Of a stretch of 31,513 bases of DNA, positions 7,104 through 13,785 are shown one piece after another. How positions within the stretch are numbered: the first letter of the stretch is position 1; each line of letters starts with the position of its first letter. Source of the DNA: Sulfuritalea sp. (GTDB lineage Bacteria; Pseudomonadota; Gammaproteobacteria; Burkholderiales; Rhodocyclaceae); assembly GCA_023229545.1 (NCBI GenBank), contig JALNZB010000029.1:11448-42960 (forward strand), in the 5' to 3' direction. Below the pieces are notes generated by a model. It worked only from the letters and a program-made list of their open reading frames with translations. It searched no databases and was not told where the DNA came from. Position numbers and translations under genes: made by a program.

Positions 7104-8915
7104 ATGCGTACCCATTATTGCGGCGAGGTGAATGCCTCCCATGTCGACCAGATTGTCACTCTTTGCGGCTGGAACCACCGTCGGCGCGACCACGGCGGCG
7201 TCATATTCATCGATCTGCGCGACCGCGAGGGCCTGGCGCAAGTGGTTTGCGACCCGGATCGCCCCGAGATGTTCAGGATTGCCGAGGACGTGCGCAACGA
7301 GTTCGTGCTGAAGATCACCGGCAAGGTACGTCGTCGCCCGGCGGGCACGGAGAACCCCAATCTGGCCTCGGGCGAAATCGAAATCCTCTGCCACGAACTG
7401 GAAGTGCTCAACACGGCCGTGACGCCGCCCTTCCAGCTCGATGAAGAGAACCTTTCCGAGAACGTGCGGCTCACCCATCGCGTCATCGATCTGCGCCGCC
7501 CGCAGATGCAGAAGAACCTGATGCTGCGCTACAAGGTGGCCATGGCCTTCCGCCGCTTCCTCGACGACAAGGGCTTCATCGACATCGAAACGCCGATGCT
7601 GACCAAGTCGACGCCCGAAGGCGCGCGCGACTATCTGGTGCCTTCGCGCGTGCATCCCGGCAAGTTCTTCGCCCTGCCGCAATCGCCGCAGTTGTTCAAG
7701 CAGTTGCTGATGGTGGCCGGCTACGACCGCTACTACCAGATCACCAAGTGCTTCCGCGACGAAGACCTGCGCGCCGACCGCCAGCCGGAATTCACCCAGG
7801 TCGATATCGAAACGTCCTTCCTTGGCGAAGATCAAATCACCGCCCTGATGGAGGAGATGATCCGCAGCGTGTTCAAGCAGGCGTTGGCCGTCGAGCTGCC
7901 CAATCCCTTCCCGCGCATCAGCCACACCGAGGCCATGCGCCGCTACGGTTCCGACAAGCCCGATCTGCGCGTCACGCTGGAACTCACCGATGTCACCGAT
8001 GCGGTGGCCGATGTCGCTTTCAAGGTGTTCAGCGGGCCGGCCTCCACGGGAGGCCGGGTGGCGGCCCTCCGTATCCCGGGCGGCGCAATCGGGGCAACGG
8101 CGCTGACCCGTGGCGAGATCGACGGCTACACCGAGTTCGTCAAGATCTACGGCGCCCGCGGACTGGCCTACATCAAGGTCAATGACGCGTCGAAACTCAA
8201 CGAGGAAGGCTTGCAGTCGCCCATCGTCAAGAACCTGCATGCGGCGGCGTTGAAGACCATCGTCGAGCGCACCGGGGCGCAATCCGGCGACCTGATTTTC
8301 TTCGGCGCCGACAAGACCAAGATCGTCAACGACGCGCTCGGCGCGCTGCGCAGCAAGCTCGGCCACGAAAAGAACTACGTCGATGGCTCGGCCTGGCGAC
8401 CGCTGTGGGTGGTCGATTTCCCGATGTTCGAATATGACGACGAGAACAAGCGCTGGGCCGCCTGCCACCATCCCTTCACCAGTCCCAAGGACGGCCATGA
8501 GGCCTTGATGGCCACCGATCCCGGCGCCTGCCTGGCCAAGGCCTACGATCTGGCCCTGAACGGTTGGGAAATGGGCGGCGGCTCGGTGCGTATCCATCGC
8601 GCCGAAGTGCAGGAGCAGGTGTTCCAGGCGCTTGGCATAGGCCCCGAGGAGCAGCAGGCCAAGTTCGGCTTCCTGCTCGACGCGCTGAAGTACGGCGCGC
8701 CACCGCACGGCGGCCTGGCCTTCGGCCTCGACCGCATCGTCACCATGATGGCCGGCGCGGACTCCATTCGCGACGTGATCGCCTTCCCCAAGACCCAGCG
8801 CGCCCAATGTCTGCTCACCGACGCGCCGTCCGATGTCGATGAAAAGCAGTTGCGCGAGCTGCATATCCGCCTGCGACAGAAAGTGGAAACCCAGGTCGAC
8901 GTCGGCAAGTCATAA
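7104..8915 (+). CDS. aspS: Aspartyl-tRNA synthetase (probably non-discriminating)
   Basis: This class IIb synthetase of 603 residues charges tRNA-Asp. The N-terminal OB-fold anticodon-binding domain is followed by the catalytic core. Motif 2 is seen in CFRDEDLRADRQPEFTQVDIE, the bacterial GAD insertion lies in the middle, and motif 3 is GLAFGLDRIV near the C-terminus. In the OB fold it carries His at position 30 (RRRDHGG) and Gly at 81. In Pseudomonas aeruginosa the corresponding residues (H31, G81) are linked to relaxed anticodon recognition, so this enzyme is likely able to charge tRNA-Asn as well, for conversion by GatCAB. That last point is inference; no gat genes are in the window. Confidence 0.97.
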   Translation: MRTHYCGEVNASHVDQIVTLCGWNHRRRDHGGVIFIDLRDREGLAQVVCDPDRPEMFRIAEDVRNEFVLKITGKVRRRPAGTENPNLASGEIEILCHELEVLNTAVTPPFQLDEENLSENVRLTHRVIDLRRPQMQKNLMLRYKVAMAFRRFLDDKGFIDIETPMLTKSTPEGARDYLVPSRVHPGKFFALPQSPQLFKQLLMVAGYDRYYQITKCFRDEDLRADRQPEFTQVDIETSFLGEDQITALMEEMIRSVFKQALAVELPNPFPRISHTEAMRRYGSDKPDLRVTLELTDVTDAVADVAFKVFSGPASTGGRVAALRIPGGAIGATALTRGEIDGYTEFVKIYGARGLAYIKVNDASKLNEEGLQSPIVKNLHAAALKTIVERTGAQSGDLIFFGADKTKIVNDALGALRSKLGHEKNYVDGSAWRPLWVVDFPMFEYDDENKRWAACHHPFTSPKDGHEALMATDPGACLAKAYDLALNGWEMGGGSVRIHRAEVQEQVFQALGIGPEEQQAKFGFLLDALKYGAPPHGGLAFGLDRIVTMMAGADSIRDVIAFPKTQRAQCLLTDAPSDVDEKQLRELHIRLRQKVETQVDVGKS

Positions 8916-8920
8916 GCCAG

Positions 8921-9286
8921 ATGCTGCGCCGCCTGCTTGCCCTGCTGTGCGTCGGTCTGGCGCTGTCGGCGACGGCCAGAGAGGGTTCAATCGATGCCGG
9001 CATTGCCGAAGCCAGCCTGCCGCCGGAAGCGCGTCAAACCCTGCGCCTGATTGACGCCGGCGGCCCCTATCCTTACCGCCGCGACGGCGCCGTCTTCAAG
9101 AACTTCGAAAAGCGCCTGCCACTGAAACAGCGCGGCTACTATCGCGAATACACGGTACCGACGCCCGGCAGCACGGATCGCGGTGCGCGCCGCGTTGTCG
9201 TCGGCCAGCAGCCCCCCGACGTCTTCTACTACACTGACGATCACTATCGCAGTTTCCGCAAAATCAAGCGTCAGGATCCAATGTGA
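8921..9286 (+). CDS. Secreted guanyl-specific ribonuclease (RNase Sa/N1/T1, barnase superfamily)
   Basis: This 121-residue protein has a signal peptide (MLRRLLALLCVGLALSATA, cleavage near residue 19), so the mature enzyme has about 100 residues and should act in the periplasm or outside. The mature part follows Streptomyces RNase Sa closely: LPPEA, LIDAGGPYPYRRDGAVF, GYYREYTV and YYTDDHYRSF. The expected catalytic residues are present: Glu76 (general base), arginines 87/90/91 around the phosphate site, and His108 (general acid). The cysteines that form the RNase Sa disulfide are missing. The gene starts five bases after aspS. Its last codons overlap the barstar-like gene, which implies co-production with an inhibitor. 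Substrate and purpose are inferred from the family. Confidence 0.9.
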   Translation: MLRRLLALLCVGLALSATAREGSIDAGIAEASLPPEARQTLRLIDAGGPYPYRRDGAVFKNFEKRLPLKQRGYYREYTVPTPGSTDRGARRVVVGQQPPDVFYYTDDHYRSFRKIKRQDPM

Positions 9287-9738
9287 AAGCCGCCGACCAC
9301 TACCAGGCCTTGTTTGCCGATGCCCAACGGGCAGGAGTCCACCACTTGCCGCACGGCGACCTGGAACCGCTGTTCGCCGGCGCCGAAGCCGCCGGCTGTC
9401 TGGTGCAGCGCGTCGATCTGGCGGGCGCCCGCGACAAGGACGAAATGCTGGCTGTGATCGGCAAGGCTCTCGGTTTCCCCGATTGGTTCGGCCACAACTG
9501 GGACGCGCTGAATGATTGCCTGCTCGACATGGGCTGGCGCCCCGCCGAAGGCTACGTAATCCTTCTCGATCATTGCGATGGCATTCACGGTCGCGCCGAG
9601 TCCGATTTCGTTTTCTTGATGCAGGCATTCCAGTCCGCTGCGGACGAGTGGCGCGAGCAGGAGGTACCCTTCTGGTGTCTGGTCGACATGCAGGCGGACG
9701 GCATTGCCTGGTTGCCGACGGTGGCCCAGCCCGGCTGA
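9283..9738 (+). CDS. Barstar-family ribonuclease inhibitor
   Basis: This 151-residue protein has no signal peptide and so should be cytoplasmic. The barstar hallmark is clear at residues 64-80 (GFPDWFGHNWDALNDCL), the helix that plugs the barnase active site. It starts at GTG 9283 inside the end of the ribonuclease gene (GTGA overlap), which indicates translational coupling and a cognate enzyme/inhibitor pair. It is longer than Bacillus barstar (about 90 residues): roughly 45 residues precede the core and a C-terminal tail follows it. Its stop overlaps the nudB ATG (TGATG). The expected role is protecting the cytoplasm from enzyme that fails to be exported. Confidence 0.9.
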   Translation: MKAADHYQALFADAQRAGVHHLPHGDLEPLFAGAEAAGCLVQRVDLAGARDKDEMLAVIGKALGFPDWFGHNWDALNDCLLDMGWRPAEGYVILLDHCDGIHGRAESDFVFLMQAFQSAADEWREQEVPFWCLVDMQADGIAWLPTVAQPG

Positions 9739-10178
9739 TGATCTACAAGAAGCCCGTCTCGGTGCTGGTGGTGATCCACACCGTGGCGCTGGACGTGCTG
9801 CTGCTGGAACGCGCCCGTCATCCCGGCTTCTGGCAATCGGTCACCGGCAGTCAGGAAGACGATGAGCCGCTGCTGGAAACCGCCCGGCGCGAAGTGCGCG
9901 AAGAGACCGGCATCGTTGCCACCGCTGCCGATCTCATCGACTGGCAACGTGCCAACCGCTACGAAATCTTCGCCGAGTGGCGCTCCCGTTACGCACCCGG
10001 CGTCACGCATAACACCGAGCATGTCTTCAGCCTTTGCCTGCCTGAACAATGCATCGTGACCATTGCGCTCGAAGAACACTTGGGCTATCGCTGGCTGCCA
10101 TGGCGGGAAGCCGCCGCCGCCTGCTTTTCGTGGAGCAACCGCGATGCCATCCTCGAGTTGCCGCAGCGGCTTGGCTGA
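9738..10178 (+). CDS. nudB: Dihydroneopterin triphosphate diphosphatase (Nudix)
   Basis: This 146-residue Nudix hydrolase is predicted to remove pyrophosphate from dihydroneopterin triphosphate in folate synthesis. The Nudix box runs from G37 (GSQEDDE...LLETARREVREETGI) with every metal-binding glutamate in place. The N-terminus KKPVSVLVVIHT and the central WQRANRYEIFAEWRSRYAPG are typical of NudB, and the usual neighbour aspS is close by. ATG 9738 overlaps the barstar stop by one base. Other Nudix substrates cannot be excluded from sequence alone. Confidence 0.92.
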   Translation: MIYKKPVSVLVVIHTVALDVLLLERARHPGFWQSVTGSQEDDEPLLETARREVREETGIVATAADLIDWQRANRYEIFAEWRSRYAPGVTHNTEHVFSLCLPEQCIVTIALEEHLGYRWLPWREAAAACFSWSNRDAILELPQRLG

Positions 10179-10200
10179 AACACTGCCGGGCCGTTAGAAT
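10171..10200 (+). promoter_or_regulatory. Candidate sigma70 promoter for argB-slmA
   Basis: TTGGCT (10171-10176) and TAGAAT (10195-10200) are separated by 18 bp, with the argB ATG 34 bp further on. The -35 overlaps the last codons of nudB. Confidence 0.4.
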
Positions 10201-10233
10201 GGGCGAAGTTATCACTCGCACTCGCCCACACCC

Positions 10234-11118
10234 ATGATTGAAAAGCTCTCTCCCGAGGACAAGGCCGGCGTTCTGGCCGAGGCGCTGCCCTACATCAAGC
10301 GTTTTCATGGCAAGACCATTGTCGTCAAGTACGGCGGCAACGCCATGACCGACGAGCATCTCAAGCAGTGTTTCGCCCGCGACGTGGTGCTGCTCAAGCT
10401 GGTCGGCATGAACCCGGTGGTGGTGCATGGCGGCGGTCCGCAGATAGAGCATCTGCTGGCCCGCGTCGGCAAGAAGGGCGAGTTCGTCCAGGGCATGCGC
10501 GTCACCGATGCCGAAACCATGGAGCTGGTCGAGATGGTGCTCGGTGGCCAGGTTAACAAGGAGATCGTCAACCTGATCAACCAGCATGGCGGCAAGGCTG
10601 TCGGCCTGACCGGCAAGGACGGCAACTTCATCCGTGCCAAGAAGCTGATGATGGAGAATAAGGACGCGCCGGGCGATCTGCTCGACATCGGCCAGGTCGG
10701 CGACATCGTCTCCATCGACCCCAGCCTGATCGCCCTGCTCGATTCCGGCGCCTTCATCCCGGTGATCGCGCCGATCGGCGTCGGCAGCGAGGGAGAGACC
10801 TACAACATCAATGCCGACGTGGTTGCCGGCAAGATTGCCGAAGTGCTGAAGGCGGAAAAGCTGGTGATGCTGACCAATACGCCGGGCGTGCTGGACAAGA
10901 AGGGCGATCTGCTGACCGGCATCACGCCCAGGCAGATCGACGACATGGTGGCGGACGGTACACTGTCCGGTGGCATGCTGCCCAAGATCGGTTCGGCGCT
11001 CGACGCGGCGCGCGGCGGCGTGAAGAATGTGCATATCATCGACGGTCGCGTCGAGCATGCGCTGCTGCTGGAAATCCTGACCGACGAAGGCGTCGGTACG
11101 CTGATCAAATCAAAGTGA
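10234..11118 (+). CDS. argB: Acetylglutamate kinase
   Basis: This enzyme phosphorylates N-acetyl-L-glutamate, the second step of arginine synthesis, in the cytoplasm. It has 294 residues, normal for the family. The amino-acid kinase signatures are visible: VVKYGGNAM near the N-terminus, VVVHGGGPQI (glycine-rich loop), VTDAETMELVEMVLGG, and near the end GTLSGGMLPKI with the catalytic lysine. The N-terminal helix ahead of the core, of the kind found in arginine-inhibited hexameric enzymes, appears present (residues 1-20), so feedback inhibition by arginine is plausible. slmA follows after 21 bp, a common betaproteobacterial arrangement. Confidence 0.97.
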   Translation: MIEKLSPEDKAGVLAEALPYIKRFHGKTIVVKYGGNAMTDEHLKQCFARDVVLLKLVGMNPVVVHGGGPQIEHLLARVGKKGEFVQGMRVTDAETMELVEMVLGGQVNKEIVNLINQHGGKAVGLTGKDGNFIRAKKLMMENKDAPGDLLDIGQVGDIVSIDPSLIALLDSGAFIPVIAPIGVGSEGETYNINADVVAGKIAEVLKAEKLVMLTNTPGVLDKKGDLLTGITPRQIDDMVADGTLSGGMLPKIGSALDAARGGVKNVHIIDGRVEHALLLEILTDEGVGTLIKSK

Positions 11119-11139
11119 CCCATTCAGGTTGACCCCACC

Positions 11140-11727
11140 ATGAACGAAGCCCGTGCCGCCAAGGTTGGTGAAAAGAAACTCCTGATCCTGCAAACCATTG
11201 CCGAAATGCTGGAACGCCCGGCAGTGGAGAAGGTCACCACGGCCCTGCTCGCCAAGCAGTTGCAGGTTTCGGAGGCGGCGCTCTACCGTCACTTCGCCAG
11301 CAAGGCGCAGATGTACGAAGGCCTGATCGAGTTCATCGAGAGCGGCGTGTTTTCGGTCATCACGCAGATCGAAGCGAAGGAAGAGTCCGGTCTCAAGCAG
11401 GCCGAGGCCATCGTCACATCGCTGTTGCGCTTTGCGCAGAAGAATCGCGGCCTGACGCGGGTATTGGTGGGCGACGCGCTGGTGCATGAGAACCCGCGCC
11501 TGCAGACGCGCATCAACCAGTTGCTCGACCGCATCGAAGCCACCCTCAAGCAGTGCCTGAAAGTGGCCTCGGCGCAAGGCGCGCTGGCGACCGGGCACGA
11601 TTTCGGCGCGCATGCCGACCTGCTGGTTTGCTACACGCTTGGCCGCTGGCAGCGCTTCGTCAAGAGCGGCTTCAAGGACGATCCGCTGGCCAACTGGCCG
11701 GCGCAGTGGCCGATCCTGGCGAGGTAA
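11140..11727 (+). CDS. slmA: Nucleoid occlusion factor SlmA (TetR family)
   Basis: This 195-residue TetR-fold DNA-binding protein binds chromosomal sites and FtsZ to block division over the nucleoid. The N-terminal helix-turn-helix (about residues 25-65: TTALLAKQLQVSEAALYRHFASKAQMYEGLIEF) is typical. The C-terminal region with GALATGHDFGAHADLLVCYTLGRWQRFVKSGF and the ending PAQWP matches SlmA rather than a drug-efflux TetR. It follows argB directly and probably shares its transcript. It converges on hemB, with a dispersed repeat copy in the gap. Confidence 0.93.
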   Translation: MNEARAAKVGEKKLLILQTIAEMLERPAVEKVTTALLAKQLQVSEAALYRHFASKAQMYEGLIEFIESGVFSVITQIEAKEESGLKQAEAIVTSLLRFAQKNRGLTRVLVGDALVHENPRLQTRINQLLDRIEATLKQCLKVASAQGALATGHDFGAHADLLVCYTLGRWQRFVKSGFKDDPLANWPAQWPILAR

Positions 11728-11740
11728 TCGGTCCCCCAAG

Positions 11741-11764
11741 CGCCGTACCGCCAGCGCCGACTTT
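11741..11764 (-). repeat. Dispersed 24-bp repeat, copy 2
   Basis: On the minus strand it reads AAAGTCGGCGCTGGCGGTAC followed by GGCG. It fills most of the 40-bp gap between the convergent ends of slmA and hemB. Confidence 0.85.
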
Positions 11765-11767
11765 TGC

Positions 11768-12778
11768 TCAGTTCTTCAGAAGCGTCGCCGCTTCCAGCGC
11801 GAAATACGTCAGGATGCCGTCACAGCCGGCGCGCTTGAAGCACAGCAGCGCTTCCATCATCACCGCGTCATGGTCCAGCCAGCCGTTCTGCGCGGCGGCC
11901 TTGAGCATGGCGTATTCGCCGCTGACCTGATAGGCATAGGTCGGCACGCCGAATTCCTCTTTCACCCTGCGCACGATGTCGAGATACGGCATGCCGGGCT
12001 TGACCATCACCATGTCGGCGCCTTCGTCGAGATCCAGCGCCACTTCGCGCAGCGCCTCGTCGCTGTTGCCGGGGTCCATCTGGTAGGTGTTCTTGTTGCC
12101 CTTGCCCAGATTGCCGGCTGAACCCACCGCGTCACGGAAGGGACCGTAGAACGAGGAAGCGTATTTCGCCGAATAGGCCAGGATGCGCGTGTGGATCAGT
12201 TTCTCGGCATCCAGCGTGGCGCGGATGCGACCGATGCGGCCATCCATCATGTCCGAGGGCGCCACCACGTCGGCGCCGGCGCGGGCGTGGCACAGCGCCT
12301 GTTTCGCCAGTGCTTCCAGTGTCTCGTCGTTCATCACGTAAGCGCGCGGGTCGGCCGGGTCGATCAGGCCGTCCTGACCGTGACTGGTGTAGGGATCGAG
12401 CGCGACATCGGTGATGACGCCGAGTTCGGGGAGTTCCCGCTTCAGGCGCGCCACCACGGTGGGCACCAGGCCCGCCGGGTTCCAGGCTTCTTCCGCGCCG
12501 GGAGTTTTCCGGCTGCCATCCACCACCGGGAACAGCGCCAGCGCCGGCACGCCCAGCTTCAGCGCCTTCTCCGCCACCGGCAACAAACGATCCAGCGACA
12601 CGCGCTCGACGCCAGGCATCGACGCGACTGCTTCGGTACGGCCCGCGCCTTCGAGGACGAAGACCGGGTAAATGAGGTCGTCCGTCGTGAGTGTGTGCTC
12701 ACGCATCAGACGCCGCGAGAAATCATCACGGCGCATGCGCCGCATCCGGGTTCCGGGAAATACACCTGTTGGAGTCAT
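11768..12778 (-). CDS. hemB: Delta-aminolevulinic acid dehydratase (porphobilinogen synthase)
   Basis: It condenses two 5-aminolevulinate molecules to porphobilinogen in tetrapyrrole synthesis. It has 336 residues. The two Schiff-base lysines are present: K205 in AYSAKYASSFYGPFRDA and K260 in MVMVKPGMPY. The metal site reads DVALDPYTSHGQDG (124-137), where zinc enzymes have cysteines, so this is the Mg/K-dependent type found in Pseudomonas and Bradyrhizobium. The N-terminal FPGTRMRRMRRDDFSRRL arm, used for octamer contacts, is intact. The start ATG 12778 has GGAGTC only inside the coding region, and the upstream ribosome site is weak. The upstream gap also carries the divergent promoter of the putative small RNA. 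Confidence 0.97.
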   Translation of the reverse strand: MTPTGVFPGTRMRRMRRDDFSRRLMREHTLTTDDLIYPVFVLEGAGRTEAVASMPGVERVSLDRLLPVAEKALKLGVPALALFPVVDGSRKTPGAEEAWNPAGLVPTVVARLKRELPELGVITDVALDPYTSHGQDGLIDPADPRAYVMNDETLEALAKQALCHARAGADVVAPSDMMDGRIGRIRATLDAEKLIHTRILAYSAKYASSFYGPFRDAVGSAGNLGKGNKNTYQMDPGNSDEALREVALDLDEGADMVMVKPGMPYLDIVRRVKEEFGVPTYAYQVSGEYAMLKAAAQNGWLDHDAVMMEALLCFKRAGCDGILTYFALEAATLLKN

Positions 12779-12810
12779 TGCTTTAGCCTTAAATAATTTT
12801 CCAAGAATGC

Positions 12811-12838
12811 TTGAACTTTAACGCAAATAACCTATCAT
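12811..12838 (+). promoter_or_regulatory. Sigma70-type promoter of the putative small RNA
   Basis: TTGAAC (12811-12816) and TATCAT (12833-12838) are separated by 16 bp, which predicts transcription from about 12845. It faces away from hemB, whose start codon is 33 bp to the left. No protein gene lies downstream on this strand before the terminators. Confidence 0.6.
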
Positions 12839-12901
12839 AGCTGGCAGATGGTGGCGAACGCTCGTTCGTACTGTCTCCCGCTTCACCTCCCTGAGCGGGT
12901 G

Positions 12902-12925
12902 CCTTGGATACTCCAAGGTGTTTTT
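12902..12925 (+). terminator. Rho-independent terminator 1 of the small RNA
   Basis: A perfect 7-bp stem CCTTGGA/TCCAAGG with a 3-nt loop is followed by TG and five Ts. Confidence 0.6.
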
Positions 12926-12926
12926 C

Positions 12927-12968
12927 GCCCTCGACCTTCCTCCCCTTGGGTCGAGGGCTTTTATTTTT
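12927..12968 (+). terminator. Rho-independent terminator 2
   Basis: A 10-bp stem GCCCTCGACC/GGTCGAGGGC (12927-12936/12949-12958) with a 12-nt CU-rich loop is followed by TTTTATTTTT. This is a strong intrinsic terminator on the plus strand. Confidence 0.75.
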
Positions 12969-12992
12969 GGTGAAACCAAAAATAAAAGCCCT
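12954..12992. repeat. Perfect 18-bp inverted repeat (bidirectional terminator region)
   Basis: The arms 12954-12971 and 12975-12992 are exactly complementary and are separated by GAA. Both strands therefore read AGGGCTTTTATTTTTGG. On the minus strand the sequence GCCC-GCA-GGGC directly precedes the T-run, giving a short intrinsic terminator for engB. Confidence 0.7.
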
Positions 12993-13022
12993 GCGGGCGA
13001 ACTGTTTGGGCTATCCCCCCGG

Positions 13023-13042
13023 CCCCCTTTCAAGAAAGGGGG
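13023..13042. repeat. REP-like palindrome CCCCCTTT/AAAGGGGG
   Basis: An 8-bp perfect stem with the loop CAAG lies just after the engB stop. Its translation gives the PPFLKGGRGD string often seen in spurious ORFs, a sign of a common intergenic element. Confidence 0.6.
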
Positions 13043-13050
13043 TGACTGCG

Positions 13051-13668
13051 TCAGCCGGTTGGTAAACCCGAACTGCCGCTCTCCAACCAACTTCCAACCA
13101 CCTTTTCCGTTTCTTCCATGCCGGTCTTTTTCAGACTGGAAAACATTTGCACCGTGACTTGCTTGCCAAGGTCGGCCAGCGCCGCGCGCGTTTCGCGCAG
13201 GGTCTTGGTCTGCTCCTGGCGCGTGAGTTTGTCCGACTTTGTCAGCAGGCAGTGGATCGGCCTCCCGGTCGAGCCGAACCAGCCGATCATTTTCCAGTCG
13301 AGTTCGGTCAGCGGGCGGCGCGCATCCATGATCAGCACCAGGCCGACAAGATTGGAACGGCAGGTCAGGTAGTGCTCCAGCAGACCCTGCCATTGCAGGC
13401 GAACCGCCAAGGGTACCTGGGCGTAGCCATAGCCGGGCAAGTCGACCAGCGCTGCGCCATTTTTCATGCGAAACAGGTTGATCAGCTGGGTCCGGCCCGG
13501 CGTCTTGGAGACGAAGGCGAGCCGGGTGTGTCCCACCAGCGTATTGATGGCGCTGGATTTTCCCGAATTGGAGCGACCGGCAAAAGCTATTTCCGCACCG
13601 TCCGGCGCAGGCAGACCGCTGGGCTGGGCGACGGAAATCTCAAAAGTGGCGTGACGGAATAGGGACAT
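13051..13668 (-). CDS. engB: Ribosome biogenesis GTP-binding protein EngB (YsxC/YihA)
   Basis: This is an essential-type GTPase needed for large ribosomal subunit assembly, 205 residues from ATG 13668. G1 GRSNSGKSS lies at about 31-39, G3 DLPGYGYA at 76-83 and G4 TKSDKL near 145; the switch segment KTPGRTQLINLF is intact. An in-frame ATG at 13689 would add seven residues (MSPTYRP); MSLFRHATFE matches the family better. The gene is divergent from the cytochrome c4 gene and convergent to the putative small RNA, the same topology as yihA with Spot 42 in enterobacteria. Confidence 0.95.
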   Translation of the reverse strand: MSLFRHATFEISVAQPSGLPAPDGAEIAFAGRSNSGKSSAINTLVGHTRLAFVSKTPGRTQLINLFRMKNGAALVDLPGYGYAQVPLAVRLQWQGLLEHYLTCRSNLVGLVLIMDARRPLTELDWKMIGWFGSTGRPIHCLLTKSDKLTRQEQTKTLRETRAALADLGKQVTVQMFSSLKKTGMEETEKVVGSWLESGSSGLPTG

Positions 13669-13785
13669 GGGGCGATACGTCGGAGACACGCGCCATGATT
13701 GGCTGACGTGAGGAAGTCGGGGAGGTGGGATAGAATATCAGGTTTACAATTTTAGAATCCTGCGGTTTCCGAGGAGTTTTTGTCC

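Larger units (their letters stand above)
12845..12968 (+). ncRNA. Putative small RNA with CU-rich loops, convergent to engB
   Basis: Between a promoter-like pair (12811-12838) and tandem terminator-like hairpins there is no open frame but a dense fold. Hairpin 1 is CGAAC/GTTCG at 12855-12859/12864-12868. Hairpin 2 is CCCGCT/AGCGGG at 12877-12882/12894-12899, with the loop TCACCTCCCTG. Hairpin 3 is CCTTGGA/TCCAAGG at 12902-12908/12912-12918, followed by TGTTTTT. A fourth hairpin at 12927-12958 also has a CU-rich loop (TTCCTCCCCTTG) and a T-run. Product length would be about 80 nt (first terminator) or about 120 nt (second). Loops carrying CCTCC resemble anti-Shine-Dalgarno seeds of known sRNAs. 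The position, convergent to engB, parallels Spot 42 in Escherichia and ErsA in Pseudomonas. No sequence homology to those is claimed. Confidence 0.55.

Noticed and set aside
6963..8864. Long open frame (633 codons) on the minus strand opposite aspS
   Set aside because: It mirrors aspS in a high-GC antisense frame, has histidine/glutamine-rich unstructured content and no family features.
8951..8975. Repeat-like sequence in the ribonuclease signal peptide
   Set aside because: It resembles the 24-bp repeat only with gaps and lacks the invariant AGTCGGCGCT; Leu/Ala codons of a signal peptide explain it.
12818..13393. Minus-strand frame containing PPFLKGGRGD
   Set aside because: It crosses the terminators and a REP-like palindrome and overlaps engB; the string is a typical spurious translation.
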